Assembly: GCA_015069295.1 (NCBI GenBank)
Contig: SVIW01000001.1
Span: forward strand, 287,503-351,502
DNA from: Clostridiales bacterium
Lineage (GTDB): Bacteria; Bacillota; Clostridia; Christensenellales; Borkfalkiaceae
Reading direction: 5' to 3'
Length of the DNA stretch: 64,000 nucleotides
Shown here: in pieces, positions 1-9,100 of the stretch
Numbering within the stretch: position 1 is the first letter of the stretch
Layout of the letters: each line of letters begins with the position of its first letter
Translations under genes and position numbers: made by a program
Notes under the pieces: generated by a model
What the model was told of the DNA's origin: nothing
Database searches by the model: none
What the model saw: the letters and a program-made list of their open reading frames with translations, nothing else

Positions 1-1958
1 AAGCGTGCGTTGCTGATAACTTCGTCTTTTACACTAACCTTTTCTTCCGTACCGCTAAACGAGCCGTCAACGTATCTACGAATAACGAATTCGTCTTTTT
101 CCAACTGACCTTCCACTTCCCCTTTCGTGCCGACGATGTGCAGATATCTGCCCGCGCGGATTGCGCCGCCGGTAAGGGTAAAGGTGCAGTTCGAACCGTT
201 TTTAAAGGAAACGATAACGTTCTGTCTGTCCACGAGGTCGCCGAGGTTGTCGTATGCACATTTGCCGTAGATATTCTTTTTCAAGAATTCCATCTTTTCC
301 TCGTCCGTAATCTCGTCCAAAGGCTTGTTGAGGCTGTCCCAAGTCAAGAACGGCATTGCATTCATTTCCATATGCATCTTGATCGCCGAATAAGGACAAT
401 CGCGTTCTACTTTACATTGATAACAATACTCGGTTGCGCCCTCGGGTTTCTTTTCTTTAACGAATTGCGCACGCGTACCGAAGCTGCAAACGCGTTCGGG
501 TTCAGTTTCGTTATTCAGCCAGCACATAAGGTCGAGGTCGTGGCAGCATTTCGCCAAAAGGAAACCCGACCCGCAAGCCGCTTCGCTGTTCCATTTCCCG
601 CGGGTATACGCGGTAAGATAATGCGCGATGCAAACGTGTTCGTTCATTTCCATCGTCATAATCTCGCCCAGTTCGCCGCTTTTAATTAACTTTTTCACCC
701 TACTATAATACGGGGTGTAACGCAATACGTGTGTAACAAATACTTGACAGCCTTTTTCATCCGCAAGTCTTTTGATGTCCATCAATTGCTTCGCATTCGG
801 CACGATAGGTTTTTCCATTGCCATATCATAGCCTGCGCTTAAAATCTGCATTGCCGTTTCGTAATGGATTTGGTCCATCGTTGCATTGATGACAAAATCG
901 CAAACGACGTTCTTTTTCAAAAACGCATCGAAAGTGGTAAACAGTTGATCGTCGGAAAGCCCGTATCTCTTCTTGGCTTCCGACAATTTAAATTCGTTAG
1001 GATCTACGATTGCCGCAATCCCCAACTCCTCAGGACAATCCAGCGAATAATCGGCGTATACTTGACCGCGGTTGCCGTATCCAACGATAACCGCCCAACG
1101 TTTCTTATTTACCGTCTGTTCCTTCGGTTGTTCTACTATGCTTTTTTCCATTGCTTTATATTCTCCGTTCGTACCGTCCGTTTTATATTTTTTAAGCACT
1201 CTGTAATAGGTTTCCATACTGTTAAAACCGCAGCGTAAAACAATCTCTTTAAGCGTGTACTTCTTTTCCATCAGACTCTTGTTTTCCAAGACCTTTCTGA
1301 TACGGATACGATTGACGTACTCGTTTAAATTGATCCCCGCCATACGGTTGAACAGCGCGGAAAAATAATTTTCACTATAACCGAATTTTCTTGCCAAAAC
1401 CGGCAATTTTAAATCCTCACCATAATTTGTTGAAATATATTCGCTGACCTTGATGAAAAATTCCTTGTTCGAATTTTTCTCTTTCTTGCGAAGCAACGAA
1501 CTATTATACAAAATCCCCATCATCGAGTTGACGAAACCGCGTTTTTGCAGATTGTTGAAAGTAGGAAATCTTTCATACGAATCGGTAATAAGCTTCATCA
1601 GTTCCGCCATAACTTTACTGGTAGGATGCAGGAAATTGTTAAATTCCGTCTTATCGTCGATAATATGCGAAATATATTCTTTCCCGATTACCAAAATATA
1701 CGCGGCAGCGTTGCCGATATATTCGTAATGGTGCGAATCGTAACTGTTTACGAGGAAGATTTCCCCTTCCCCGATCTTTTGTATGCGATTGTTTACCATA
1801 CAGCGCATACACCCGCGATAGACCACCAAAACTTCCAGACTTTGGTGTACGTGCAAACCCGCAAAACGGTATTTTGCCGCCGCCATATCTGGAAAGTTTT
1901 GGAAGTAGATATAATCGGGCGCGTCTGCGCTCTGTTCATACCAATTGTCTTTTCTCAA
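1..1958 (-). CDS. AraC-type regulator fused to Gfo/Idh/MocA oxidoreductase (C-terminus cut by window edge)
   Basis: This frame is missing from the ORF track because it has no stop inside the window. I translated it by hand and it is open for 652 codons. Residues about 30-130 form an AraC-type cupin sensor (FAGLHVHQSLEVLVVYRG). Residues about 180-260 form a double helix-turn-helix (LARKFGYSENYFSALF, then IVLRCGFNSMETYYRVLKKY). From about residue 284 comes a Rossmann fold (WAVIVGYGNRG), then the family MEKP motif near 381 and a CHDLD motif near 469 that matches the catalytic His region. Gfo/Idh/MocA enzymes oxidise or reduce sugars or cyclitols with NAD(P). The likely start is TTG at 1958, overlapping the stop of the upstream permease, with a weak GCGGGG site. 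An internal ATG near 1153, preceded by GGAG, could also release the oxidoreductase alone. It is the last gene seen in the sugar-ABC operon. Confidence 0.85.
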   Translation of the reverse strand, partial: MRKDNWYEQSADAPDYIYFQNFPDMAAAKYRFAGLHVHQSLEVLVVYRGCMRCMVNNRIQKIGEGEIFLVNSYDSHHYEYIGNAAAYILVIGKEYISHIIDDKTEFNNFLHPTSKVMAELMKLITDSYERFPTFNNLQKRGFVNSMMGILYNSSLLRKKEKNSNKEFFIKVSEYISTNYGEDLKLPVLARKFGYSENYFSALFNRMAGINLNEYVNRIRIRKVLENKSLMEKKYTLKEIVLRCGFNSMETYYRVLKKYKTDGTNGEYKAMEKSIVEQPKEQTVNKKRWAVIVGYGNRGQVYADYSLDCPEELGIAAIVDPNEFKLSEAKKRYGLSDDQLFTTFDAFLKKNVVCDFVINATMDQIHYETAMQILSAGYDMAMEKPIVPNAKQLMDIKRLADEKGCQVFVTHVLRYTPYYSRVKKLIKSGELGEIMTMEMNEHVCIAHYLTAYTRGKWNSEAACGSGFLLAKCCHDLDLMCWLNNETEPERVCSFGTRAQFVKEKKPEGATEYCYQCKVERDCPYSAIKMHMEMNAMPFLTWDSLNKPLDEITDEEKMEFLKKNIYGKCAYDNLGDLVDRQNVIVSFKNGSNCTFTLTGGAIRAGRYLHIVGTKGEVEGQLEKDEFVIRRYVDGSFSGTEEKVSVKDEVISNAR

Positions 1959-2854
1959 AGTTTTATCCCCGCTGCAAAATCGCCACTACTGAAGAACTTC
2001 ATACTGATTGCCGACGTGAAGATAAGCGGTATACTCGACAGAATATACATCGCGTACATCGCGCCTTTTGCCGTAACGCTCAAACCCGAGTCGCCCGAAT
2101 AGGAAACCTGCAACTGCAACATCTGCGGCATCAAAAGCTGGTTCTCGGTCATGATAAGGCTGGGCCAGAGGTAATCGTTATAAAGCGAACCGAACGTCCC
2201 TACGAATTTGTAAAGAATAATCGGGAACGCAAGAGGCCCGGTAAGACGCATAAGAATTTGCAAATCGTTTGCGCCTTCAATCTGCGCGCTTTCGTAAATC
2301 GATTTCGGTTGTTGACCGAAGAAGGTTCTAAACAAGAACAGCGCGCCGACCTGACCACCTGCAATATTGGGAAGCAAATACCCGATATAGGTATCGGCAA
2401 GCCCCAACGTGTTTTTCATAAAGGGAACGAGAATCGGCATACCCATAATCGCGGGCAACATCATAACCGCGATAAACGTCATAAAGATCCCTTCTTTAAA
2501 GTGGAATTCTTTATACGTAAAGATATAGCCAAGCACCGCGCCGATCATACAATCAAGCGCACCGCCGAGAAGAGCCAGGAAAATCGTTCTTGCAAAATAC
2601 GCGGAAATACCGCTGGTATTGGTAAGCAAGACGCCGCCCGACCAAGCCTCTTTGAAGTTCAGCTTGATGTTCGACCCAAGTGTGGACCACTTCGGAAGCG
2701 CGAAAATACTGTATTCGATTTCCGAACTGGACTTAAACGCGTTGAGGAAGGTAATAAACAGCGGAATCAAACAGAAGATAACGCAGACCGTTACCCAAAC
2801 GGTAATGATGATTTGAACGTGCAATTTATCCGAGCTTTTTAACGCTTTTTTCAT
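1955..2854 (-). CDS. MalG-type carbohydrate ABC transporter permease
   Basis: This is a 299-residue inner-membrane permease of the sugar ABC (CUT1) type. It has a short basic N-terminus, about six membrane segments and an EAA-type cytoplasmic loop (ESAQIEGANDLQILMRLTGPLAFP) that docks the ATPase. Length and layout are normal for MalG-like proteins. It starts 2 bases after the stop of the partner permease and ends overlapping the AraC-oxidoreductase start, so it is translated from the same mRNA. No ATPase gene lies in this operon; a shared MsmX-type ATPase elsewhere is the usual arrangement, which is inference here. The transported sugar is unknown. Confidence 0.92.
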   Translation of the reverse strand: MKKALKSSDKLHVQIIITVWVTVCVIFCLIPLFITFLNAFKSSSEIEYSIFALPKWSTLGSNIKLNFKEAWSGGVLLTNTSGISAYFARTIFLALLGGALDCMIGAVLGYIFTYKEFHFKEGIFMTFIAVMMLPAIMGMPILVPFMKNTLGLADTYIGYLLPNIAGGQVGALFLFRTFFGQQPKSIYESAQIEGANDLQILMRLTGPLAFPIILYKFVGTFGSLYNDYLWPSLIMTENQLLMPQMLQLQVSYSGDSGLSVTAKGAMYAMYILSSIPLIFTSAISMKFFSSGDFAAGIKL

Positions 2855-2856
2855 AA

Positions 2857-5397
2857 TTACACCTCCAATTCCTTTTTCTTCTTACGCATATTGAAGACGG
2901 TTGCCCCAAAGAGGAACACGAACAATATCGTTGCGTAAGCGGAAGCCATACCGTAGTTGTTGTCTTTCTTGATGTATTCGTACATCGCGAAAATCGGCGT
3001 ACGCGTACCTGCCGCCCCCTTCGTAACCATATAGATACGCCCGAAGTTTTGTACAGACGAAATAAACGTCATAATGATAACGTATTTAATCTGCGGGAAG
3101 ATAAGCGGGATATCAATGAAGATAAACCGTTTCATAACGGTAATCCCGTCCAGCTCCGCCGCCTCGTAATAGCTGTCGGGCACGTTCATCATTGCGCCGT
3201 AGAAGATAAGGTAGGATCCAACGTATGGGAATCCCATCAAAATCAACGACCAAAGCGCAAGCCCGTCTTTTTGCAAGAACTGTACTTCCGAATTAAACAG
3301 CGTATTGAGAACACCGTCCATACCGAAGATACCCGTCTTCCAAATAAGGGTAGTTGCCAAACCGGGGATAATGCCCGGAATAAAAAGCAACGTTCTCATC
3401 AAGCCCGAATATTGTCTGTTCCGCATAATCGTCAAGCAGAACGCGAAAATCAGCGGAGGTGCCAACGCCGTAACGAGGTCCATCCCTAAGAATATAAACA
3501 TATTCGAGAATTCTTCCCAAGCAAATCGGTTGGTAAATATTTCTTTATAATTCCAGAAGTTATTCCAAATTCTCGTCGGTTTGTCGTCCGTATAATCGTA
3601 GAAGGACAAGGAAATGGAACCAACCGCAGGATAATAACAGAACATCCCCAAAAGCACGAGCGAGAAGGAAAGCACCGCGTAAATACCCCAATGCTTTTTA
3701 AACCCGCGGCCCACGTCGATAACGTACGCAAGCCATCTTTCGCTGCGCATACAACCCAGCGAAATTGCGCCGACGATAACCGCCAATACGCACAGTACGA
3801 TTGCCACCGTCATAATCGGACGGTAGATCCATTCTTGCGCTTGGTTGGTAATATCCACCGCACGCAAAATCATTTCGCCGCTTTCCGCTTCGTTCGAGTT
3901 CAAGTAGAAATAATAAATACGGTTACCCGAAAGGCTTTGCTTCATATCGCGGATATCGAAGTCCATCTTCGAATAGAAGAGGAATTCTTCCGTTTTAAAA
4001 TCGATACTGGTTACGTAATCGGACGAGTCGTGCAGGATATACCCTTTTTGCGAAACCTCGTCGTAGAAGAGCGCTCTTCCGTCCGAACTGGGTCTTTCTT
4101 CCAATTCGATGCCGCTAAGAGGATGCAACTCCAATTCCGCCTCTTCGTCGTTCCCTCTCGTGGCAATCATTTCGTTGATTTCTTCCAACGTACAGGTATA
4201 TACGCCGTACTCGTTGGTTACGAAATAATAACAGCCTTTTTCTTCGTTATACGCCGCGCCGCGGAACTGTTTCCCCAGTATATTTGCATAGCTTGCGTAC
4301 AATTCTGCCGTCTTTACCTTCAAGGTTACCGTACCGCTCGATTCTTCATATTCCGCAACCCGGTCATACGTTGACCCAAGCAATACCTCGTCAGCTGCTT
4401 CTTGACGAATCTTTTGCTCTACGGTATTCTTCATCGAAATTTCTTTCGCGTTCGTATTTTCCTTGGCTTTCGCTTCTAACTCCGCCAATTTTTCCGCAGA
4501 AATATCTTCGCCCGCCTGCTTTTTCAAAGCTTCCAATTCGTTGGTATAGTTTCTTTCCCATTCCGCCTGATAGTCCGCCTCAAAGCGGGTGGTTTCCCCC
4601 ACCGTTGCGTTTGCCAATCTTTCGTATACGACGTCGATTTCGCCGGGAAGCAAGGACTCCCATTTGTTCATTTCAAAGTCCTTCGACATACGGATGATAC
4701 CCGAACCGTGCATAATGTATATGTAGTTGTCGATGATATCAAAGGACAAAATCTTAGGTTCTTTGACGAGGAACAATTTCCAATTCGGCATTGCGGGAGC
4801 AACGGTGTACAAATACCCCGAAGCGATAGCCCCTGCCTCTAAGTTTTCTGCGTCAAAACGCTCTATCCGATAGATAGGGCCTTGTGCCATCAGCAAAAAT
4901 ACTTCGCCGTTTTCCTCTTGGATACCGCCGACTTTCCCCGAAAGCGGAGTTGCCGACGCGATTTCCAATTTTTTCTCATCGTTTTCTACCAATTGGAACA
5001 AACGATAAGTATCTTCCTGTCTCGATACGACGTAAATATACGGCGAGCCGACTTCTGCGTGAATGGTCGCAGCCGAACCGCAGCTTTCCCAGCCGTAACG
5101 CGTATCTTCTTTTGCCGCCTTATTCAAATCGAACGTTTCAATCAATTCGTCCTCGGCGCTCATCTGACAAACCAAGCCGTTCGAAGTGGTATAATACCAA
5201 GTGCCGTCTTCCCGCATAATCATCGACGTGTAGTTGCCTTGCCCCTCGGCGGTTACGAGCCGCTCGCTGGTAGGCAACAGACATCCGAAGACAATGGAAA
5301 CGGCAAGGAACACCACCAACGCAATCGCCATCGCAATCGTAACGATTTTGGCAGGTTTGCACTGCGTTCCTTTCGCAGTGTTTTCCGTTTTACCCAT
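2857..5397 (-). CDS. MalF-type ABC permease with large N-terminal extracytoplasmic domain
   Basis: This 846-residue protein is far longer than the roughly 300-residue norm. Residues about 18-42 are a membrane anchor. Residues about 45-520 are predicted to lie outside the membrane. That part contains recurring strand-like repeats (YIYVVSRQ, EVFLLMAQ, YIYIMHGS, CYYFVTNE, RIYYFYLN) that suggest a beta-propeller-like fold, plus a charged helical segment around 290-345. After another hydrophobic segment near 530-555, the last 290 residues are a normal MalF-type permease with an EAA loop (YEAAELDGITVMKRF). The role of the outer domain is unknown; sensing or substrate presentation are possibilities. 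It is co-transcribed with the binding protein upstream and the MalG-type permease downstream. Confidence 0.88.
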   Translation of the reverse strand: MGKTENTAKGTQCKPAKIVTIAMAIALVVFLAVSIVFGCLLPTSERLVTAEGQGNYTSMIMREDGTWYYTTSNGLVCQMSAEDELIETFDLNKAAKEDTRYGWESCGSAATIHAEVGSPYIYVVSRQEDTYRLFQLVENDEKKLEIASATPLSGKVGGIQEENGEVFLLMAQGPIYRIERFDAENLEAGAIASGYLYTVAPAMPNWKLFLVKEPKILSFDIIDNYIYIMHGSGIIRMSKDFEMNKWESLLPGEIDVVYERLANATVGETTRFEADYQAEWERNYTNELEALKKQAGEDISAEKLAELEAKAKENTNAKEISMKNTVEQKIRQEAADEVLLGSTYDRVAEYEESSGTVTLKVKTAELYASYANILGKQFRGAAYNEEKGCYYFVTNEYGVYTCTLEEINEMIATRGNDEEAELELHPLSGIELEERPSSDGRALFYDEVSQKGYILHDSSDYVTSIDFKTEEFLFYSKMDFDIRDMKQSLSGNRIYYFYLNSNEAESGEMILRAVDITNQAQEWIYRPIMTVAIVLCVLAVIVGAISLGCMRSERWLAYVIDVGRGFKKHWGIYAVLSFSLVLLGMFCYYPAVGSISLSFYDYTDDKPTRIWNNFWNYKEIFTNRFAWEEFSNMFIFLGMDLVTALAPPLIFAFCLTIMRNRQYSGLMRTLLFIPGIIPGLATTLIWKTGIFGMDGVLNTLFNSEVQFLQKDGLALWSLILMGFPYVGSYLIFYGAMMNVPDSYYEAAELDGITVMKRFIFIDIPLIFPQIKYVIIMTFISSVQNFGRIYMVTKGAAGTRTPIFAMYEYIKKDNNYGMASAYATILFVFLFGATVFNMRKKKKELEV

Positions 5398-5442
5398 AAA
5401 TAAAACCTCTTATCTTTCTTATTTTAAAAATTTGTTTTAAAA

Positions 5443-7173
5443 TTATTTACCGCCGTAGGTAGGATCTTGACCGGGATACAAATAGCAGTTTTCATTATAG
5501 CCCGTCTTCTTACAGAAGTTCTTCCAGTCGTCCTTCAATACGTCGTGCCAGCTGTTACCGAACTCTCTTGCCGATTCAACGCTGCCCGTAGACAGATAAC
5601 CCTGCCACAAGCGTACCGCTTCCGCCGACGAATAGGTACCTTCGGAAAGCGAACGGATAAAGAAGGAAATGAAGGGGTTGCTGTCCGACAAACCGGTAAA
5701 GGTAATCTTATCCGTGCTGGTGAAGAATTCTTGCCATGCAGCGGGAATCTTAACGTAATCAGCAAGGACCGTCGTCAAGCCCATAGGGGTAGAACCCGCT
5801 TTTTCCAAGCCGGTGTAATAAACGGACTGACCATAGGGAGACATAAAGAATTTCATAAAGTCAAGCGTAAGGTTGATTTGCGCTTGGTTACCGGGATGCG
5901 CTACGATGGAAAGATAACCGCCGTTCCCGCCTACGTCTCTAAGCAAGGTGTTTGCTTCGTCAACGAAGGTGCTTTCCATATACGGATAATCGAAGTAGTC
6001 GATTTTAAAGCTTGCGGTTTCCTTTGCCATATACCCAAGCCCTGCGCCTGCATAGTCGAGCATAATTTGAGGAGGGTTGCTACCCGATTGCGAACCGAAC
6101 TTGGTACGCATTTCCGCCATCGACGTCGAAGCCGCGTCAAGGGAAAGATAATTCTTCATTTTGCCGAGTTGTGAAACGAAATCTTGGAACTTCGCGCTTT
6201 CACCGCCAACGTACAAATCGTTTGCGCCGTTGTCGAGGATAACGTTAAACAATCTCGTCAAGCTGTACTTGTAATCTTTTGCCGCTTCAGGCTGCTCCTT
6301 CGACAAATACGCAAATTTTTTCGCGTCATCCATATCCTTATATTTATCCTGATCTTCCGCTATGGTCACGTATTCGTTTCTGTAATAATAGTCGCCGTAC
6401 ACGCGGAGAAGCCAAGTAAACTGCGACGCGCTGATCGAATCGGTGTCAAGCGCGATACCCAAAGGATTGGTATAGCCCGCCTCTTCCATATAATAGCAAA
6501 GGCTCATCAAATCGTCCCAGGTTACGGGGTTAGCAACGTCGCCGTTCTTATTTTTGTACCCCTCTACGCCCGCCTTTTCCAACGCAACGGTGTTGACGAA
6601 CCAAGCCGTCTGCAAACCTTCGCTGTTGATTAAGTAGGATTCGTTGGAAACGCCGGACTTGTCCGAAATATACGCGTCTTCCTTCAAAACGCTGTACCAC
6701 ATCTTGCCGCCCGCATACGCGTTTGCCTTGTACACTTCGCCGGAAATATCCAAGCAATAGGTGCTTGCCTTACCGCCTGCGAGGTTACCCTGTATAATGT
6801 CCCAATCCGTCCCCGATCCGTCTAAAGCGTTCTTCACTTCGTCTGAATACGTAGCGGAAGTTTTGCCCTTTACAAGGTTGACAACCGCCGCTCCGCTATG
6901 CAATCTCGAATACTCGTCCGCAACTGCCTGCCAGCCTTCTTCCGTACCTTCGAAAACGATTGCAACGTCGATTTGACCTTGCTGCTGTTTTACGTTCTTG
7001 GGAGCGTAGTTGCTGTCAACGACGTACTCGCTCTTTGCCGTCTGCTTGATGTAGTCCGAGGGATCAACGGGCTTGTTCGGATCCGAACTGTCTACCGACG
7101 CGTCGCCGCAGCCGCTGAACGCGAACATTGCGCCAAGCGCCATACATCCAAGCGTTAACCATTTTTTCTTCAT
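5443..7173 (-). CDS. Extracellular solute-binding lipoprotein of sugar ABC transporter
   Basis: This 576-residue family-1-like solute-binding protein captures a carbohydrate outside the cell and delivers it to the two permeases encoded next. The N-terminus is a lipoprotein signal peptide with a lipobox ending in FSGC, so it should be membrane-tethered. The mature chain carries typical features such as DVAIVFEGTEEGWQAVADEYSRLH near the start and a C-terminal LSEGTYSSAEAVRLWQGYLS helix region. The ATG is preceded by AGGAGG at good spacing. It is the first gene of the operon SBP, MalF-type fusion, MalG-type, AraC-oxidoreductase. It is somewhat longer than the usual 420-450 residues. Ligand unknown. 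Confidence 0.9.
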   Translation of the reverse strand: MKKKWLTLGCMALGAMFAFSGCGDASVDSSDPNKPVDPSDYIKQTAKSEYVVDSNYAPKNVKQQQGQIDVAIVFEGTEEGWQAVADEYSRLHSGAAVVNLVKGKTSATYSDEVKNALDGSGTDWDIIQGNLAGGKASTYCLDISGEVYKANAYAGGKMWYSVLKEDAYISDKSGVSNESYLINSEGLQTAWFVNTVALEKAGVEGYKNKNGDVANPVTWDDLMSLCYYMEEAGYTNPLGIALDTDSISASQFTWLLRVYGDYYYRNEYVTIAEDQDKYKDMDDAKKFAYLSKEQPEAAKDYKYSLTRLFNVILDNGANDLYVGGESAKFQDFVSQLGKMKNYLSLDAASTSMAEMRTKFGSQSGSNPPQIMLDYAGAGLGYMAKETASFKIDYFDYPYMESTFVDEANTLLRDVGGNGGYLSIVAHPGNQAQINLTLDFMKFFMSPYGQSVYYTGLEKAGSTPMGLTTVLADYVKIPAAWQEFFTSTDKITFTGLSDSNPFISFFIRSLSEGTYSSAEAVRLWQGYLSTGSVESAREFGNSWHDVLKDDWKNFCKKTGYNENCYLYPGQDPTYGGK

Positions 7174-7277
7174 AATAAATTTGCCTCCTTACTGCATATT
7201 TTTATTATTTTTCTTTCGCTTTTCCGATACCTTGTGAGAATACGCCATTTCCCACGTTACAGTATCTTGGTTATACC

Positions 7278-7283
7278 ATTATA
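7278..7283 (-). promoter_or_regulatory. Candidate -10 of sugar ABC operon
   Basis: The minus strand reads TATAAT about 105 bases upstream of the binding-protein start. The hexamer 17 bases further upstream (CCACAA) is a poor -35. A strong -10 with a weak -35 fits an activator-dependent promoter, in line with the AraC-type regulator encoded in the operon. This is inference. Confidence 0.45.
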
Positions 7284-7653
7284 ACACATAAAAAAAGGCT
7301 TGTGGGGTCATATCTTACCAACCTTTTGTCATAATTTACGATATTGTAAAGAATTGCCTTTTAATCTCTTCCAAGCCTTTTTAGCGGAACTCTAACACTA
7401 AACCCGTACTTTTTGTACACTAATCCCATAAAATGAAACAAATAATGATAATTTTTCACAAAAATATATTTTTTATTTGTGTTATTTTTTTAGAAGAATA
7501 TTCCAATCTTTATGATTTTTGACAATTAAAAGCCTAATTTTTCTATTTCCCCTTGGAAAAGCGAGGTTTTTGTTAAATTTTAACAGAATTTATCAAATTT
7601 CCTTTTTATCACATTCTTAATTTTTTTTGCATAATTTTTAACAGAGATTTACT

Positions 7654-7683
7654 TTGACTTTCTTTTTTTGCCCGTGTTATAAT
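7654..7683 (+). promoter_or_regulatory. Sigma-A promoter of esterase lipoprotein gene
   Basis: TTGACT and TATAAT are separated by 18 bases and lie about 39 bases upstream of the ATG, with AAGGAG between. Confidence 0.75.
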
Positions 7684-7721
7684 CAAAATACAGTAAATAA
7701 AAGATATAAGGAGAAAAAACA

Positions 7722-9014
7722 ATGAAGAAATTCCTTTCCGCATTGTTGCTTTTACCCCTTTGCTTTGCCGCGGCTTGTGGCGAGCCTGAAAGTAGCCCCA
7801 CCCAAAAGCCGCAAAAGGAAGAAACCGAAATGTTATATCAAATCGAAGACGTTGTAAAAGAAGATTTGATTTGGGACACGAAATCGATTTTTGCAACCAC
7901 TCCCGCCATAAATTCAGCAACGACCCCTTCCAACGTAGCTCCGAGCGATAATATTGAACTTTTCAAATTCTCTTCCGCGCCCTATGCGGATAAGGATACG
8001 ACTTGGGTACTCGCCGCAATCGGCGTTCCGCAAACGGAAATGCCCAAAGACGGATATCCCGCCGTTGTTTTGGCGCACGGAGGCGGCGGTACGGTCAACT
8101 TCGATTGGATTAAGCATTGGACGAACCGCGGCTACGTTGCTATGGCGTACGACGTATTCGGGCACGAGTTGGACGCAAACGGCAACCGCATAGATAACCC
8201 CGAAAGCGGACCGAAGGAAACGGGCGTCGGGTCTTGTCTTGACAGCGTAGACGACCCTACGCAATCTTGGATTTATCACGCCGTTTACAACGCAATGCTC
8301 AGCAATAACATTTTGCGCGCACGAAAAGACGTAGATAAAAACCGAATCGTTATGACGGGAAGTTCGTGGGGCGGACACGTTACCTGCGCAACGGCGGGCG
8401 TTGACAAGCGTTTTGCCGCGTTCGCGCCTTTGAACGGTTGCGGGTACGTTTATAACGATACGACTTGGCTTAAAGACGGAACGTTCGGCGGCAACAAGGA
8501 ACGTTGGGCTGAACTGTACGACCCCTCCACCTATCTCCCCTACGCAACCAAACCTATGTTATTCGTTTCGGGGGTTGACGACGAGTGGTTCTCCGCTTAC
8601 AACCGTACGCAGTCGGCGGCGCTCGTTAAGGGCAAAACCTTTTTTGCACAACGCACAAAACTCAACCACGCACAATGGACGCACGCAGACGAAATCGACG
8701 CGTTCTTCAGACACGTGCTCTATAAGGAAAATTCGATGACCTTGATAGGCGATATCCTCTTGCAAGACGGCGTGGCAACCCTGCAATACGAAAACCAACT
8801 CTTTACAAAAGTAAACTTCGTATACACCACCTCGACGGACGCGGATAGCCACCAATGGGTATGGGAAAGCGAAACTATTTCCCCCGTAAACGGAGAATAT
8901 TCGTACAAAATCCCCGAAGGCGCAACGGCGTACTTCTTTGAAACCGTACTTTCTAATACCTTCGCGCAATCTACGGCAATCACCATCGTGGACTCGAACG
9001 CGCAATACCAATAA
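7722..9014 (+). CDS. Secreted alpha/beta-hydrolase (acetyl-xylan-esterase-like) lipoprotein
   Basis: This 430-residue lipoprotein has a lipobox ending in FAAAC. Its alpha/beta-hydrolase core shows an oxyanion-type segment (VLAHGGGGTVNFDW), the nucleophile elbow GSSWGG, a likely acid in FVSGVDDEWF and a likely catalytic His in AQWTHADE. The C-terminal 100 residues form a separate beta-rich domain, as in some PhoPQ-activated or acetyl-xylan-esterase-like proteins. It probably removes ester groups from a glycan outside the cell. Its position, divergent from the sugar ABC operon, suggests that it prepares the imported substrate. The start has AAGGAG at good spacing. The exact substrate is not readable from sequence. 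Confidence 0.82.
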   Translation: MKKFLSALLLLPLCFAAACGEPESSPTQKPQKEETEMLYQIEDVVKEDLIWDTKSIFATTPAINSATTPSNVAPSDNIELFKFSSAPYADKDTTWVLAAIGVPQTEMPKDGYPAVVLAHGGGGTVNFDWIKHWTNRGYVAMAYDVFGHELDANGNRIDNPESGPKETGVGSCLDSVDDPTQSWIYHAVYNAMLSNNILRARKDVDKNRIVMTGSSWGGHVTCATAGVDKRFAAFAPLNGCGYVYNDTTWLKDGTFGGNKERWAELYDPSTYLPYATKPMLFVSGVDDEWFSAYNRTQSAALVKGKTFFAQRTKLNHAQWTHADEIDAFFRHVLYKENSMTLIGDILLQDGVATLQYENQLFTKVNFVYTTSTDADSHQWVWESETISPVNGEYSYKIPEGATAYFFETVLSNTFAQSTAITIVDSNAQYQ

Positions 9015-9035
9015 GTATCGATAACTTACCATACA

Positions 9036-9068
9036 AAAAAACTCTCTCCAATCGGAGAGGGGTTTTTG
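9036..9068. terminator. Bidirectional terminator
   Basis: CTCTCC and GGAGAG pair around an AATC loop, with an A-run before and a T-run after. It ends both the esterase gene (plus) and the convergent MATE gene (minus). Confidence 0.85.
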
Positions 9069-9100
9069 TATATTTTGTGTTTATTTTTTGTTATCCGTCT

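Larger units (their letters stand above)
7174..7721. other. AT-rich divergent intergenic region
   Basis: This is 548 bp between the sugar ABC operon and the divergent esterase gene. It carries the two promoters listed separately. I see no tRNA, no convincing small ORF and no strong hairpin. The middle part (about 7380-7640) is very AT-rich with no feature I can name. Binding sites for the operon's own AraC-type regulator would be expected here, but no clear direct repeat stands out. Confidence 0.6.

Noticed and set aside
1-1900. Frameshifted or non-coding region, as suggested by absence of a long ORF in the track
   Set aside because: Manual translation shows an open frame to the window edge; the track only lists ORFs with a stop inside the window.
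1874-2842. Plus-strand ORF of 322 aa
   Set aside because: It is the antisense shadow of the MalG-type permease; composition is Arg/His/Lys-rich, without domains or a ribosome binding site.
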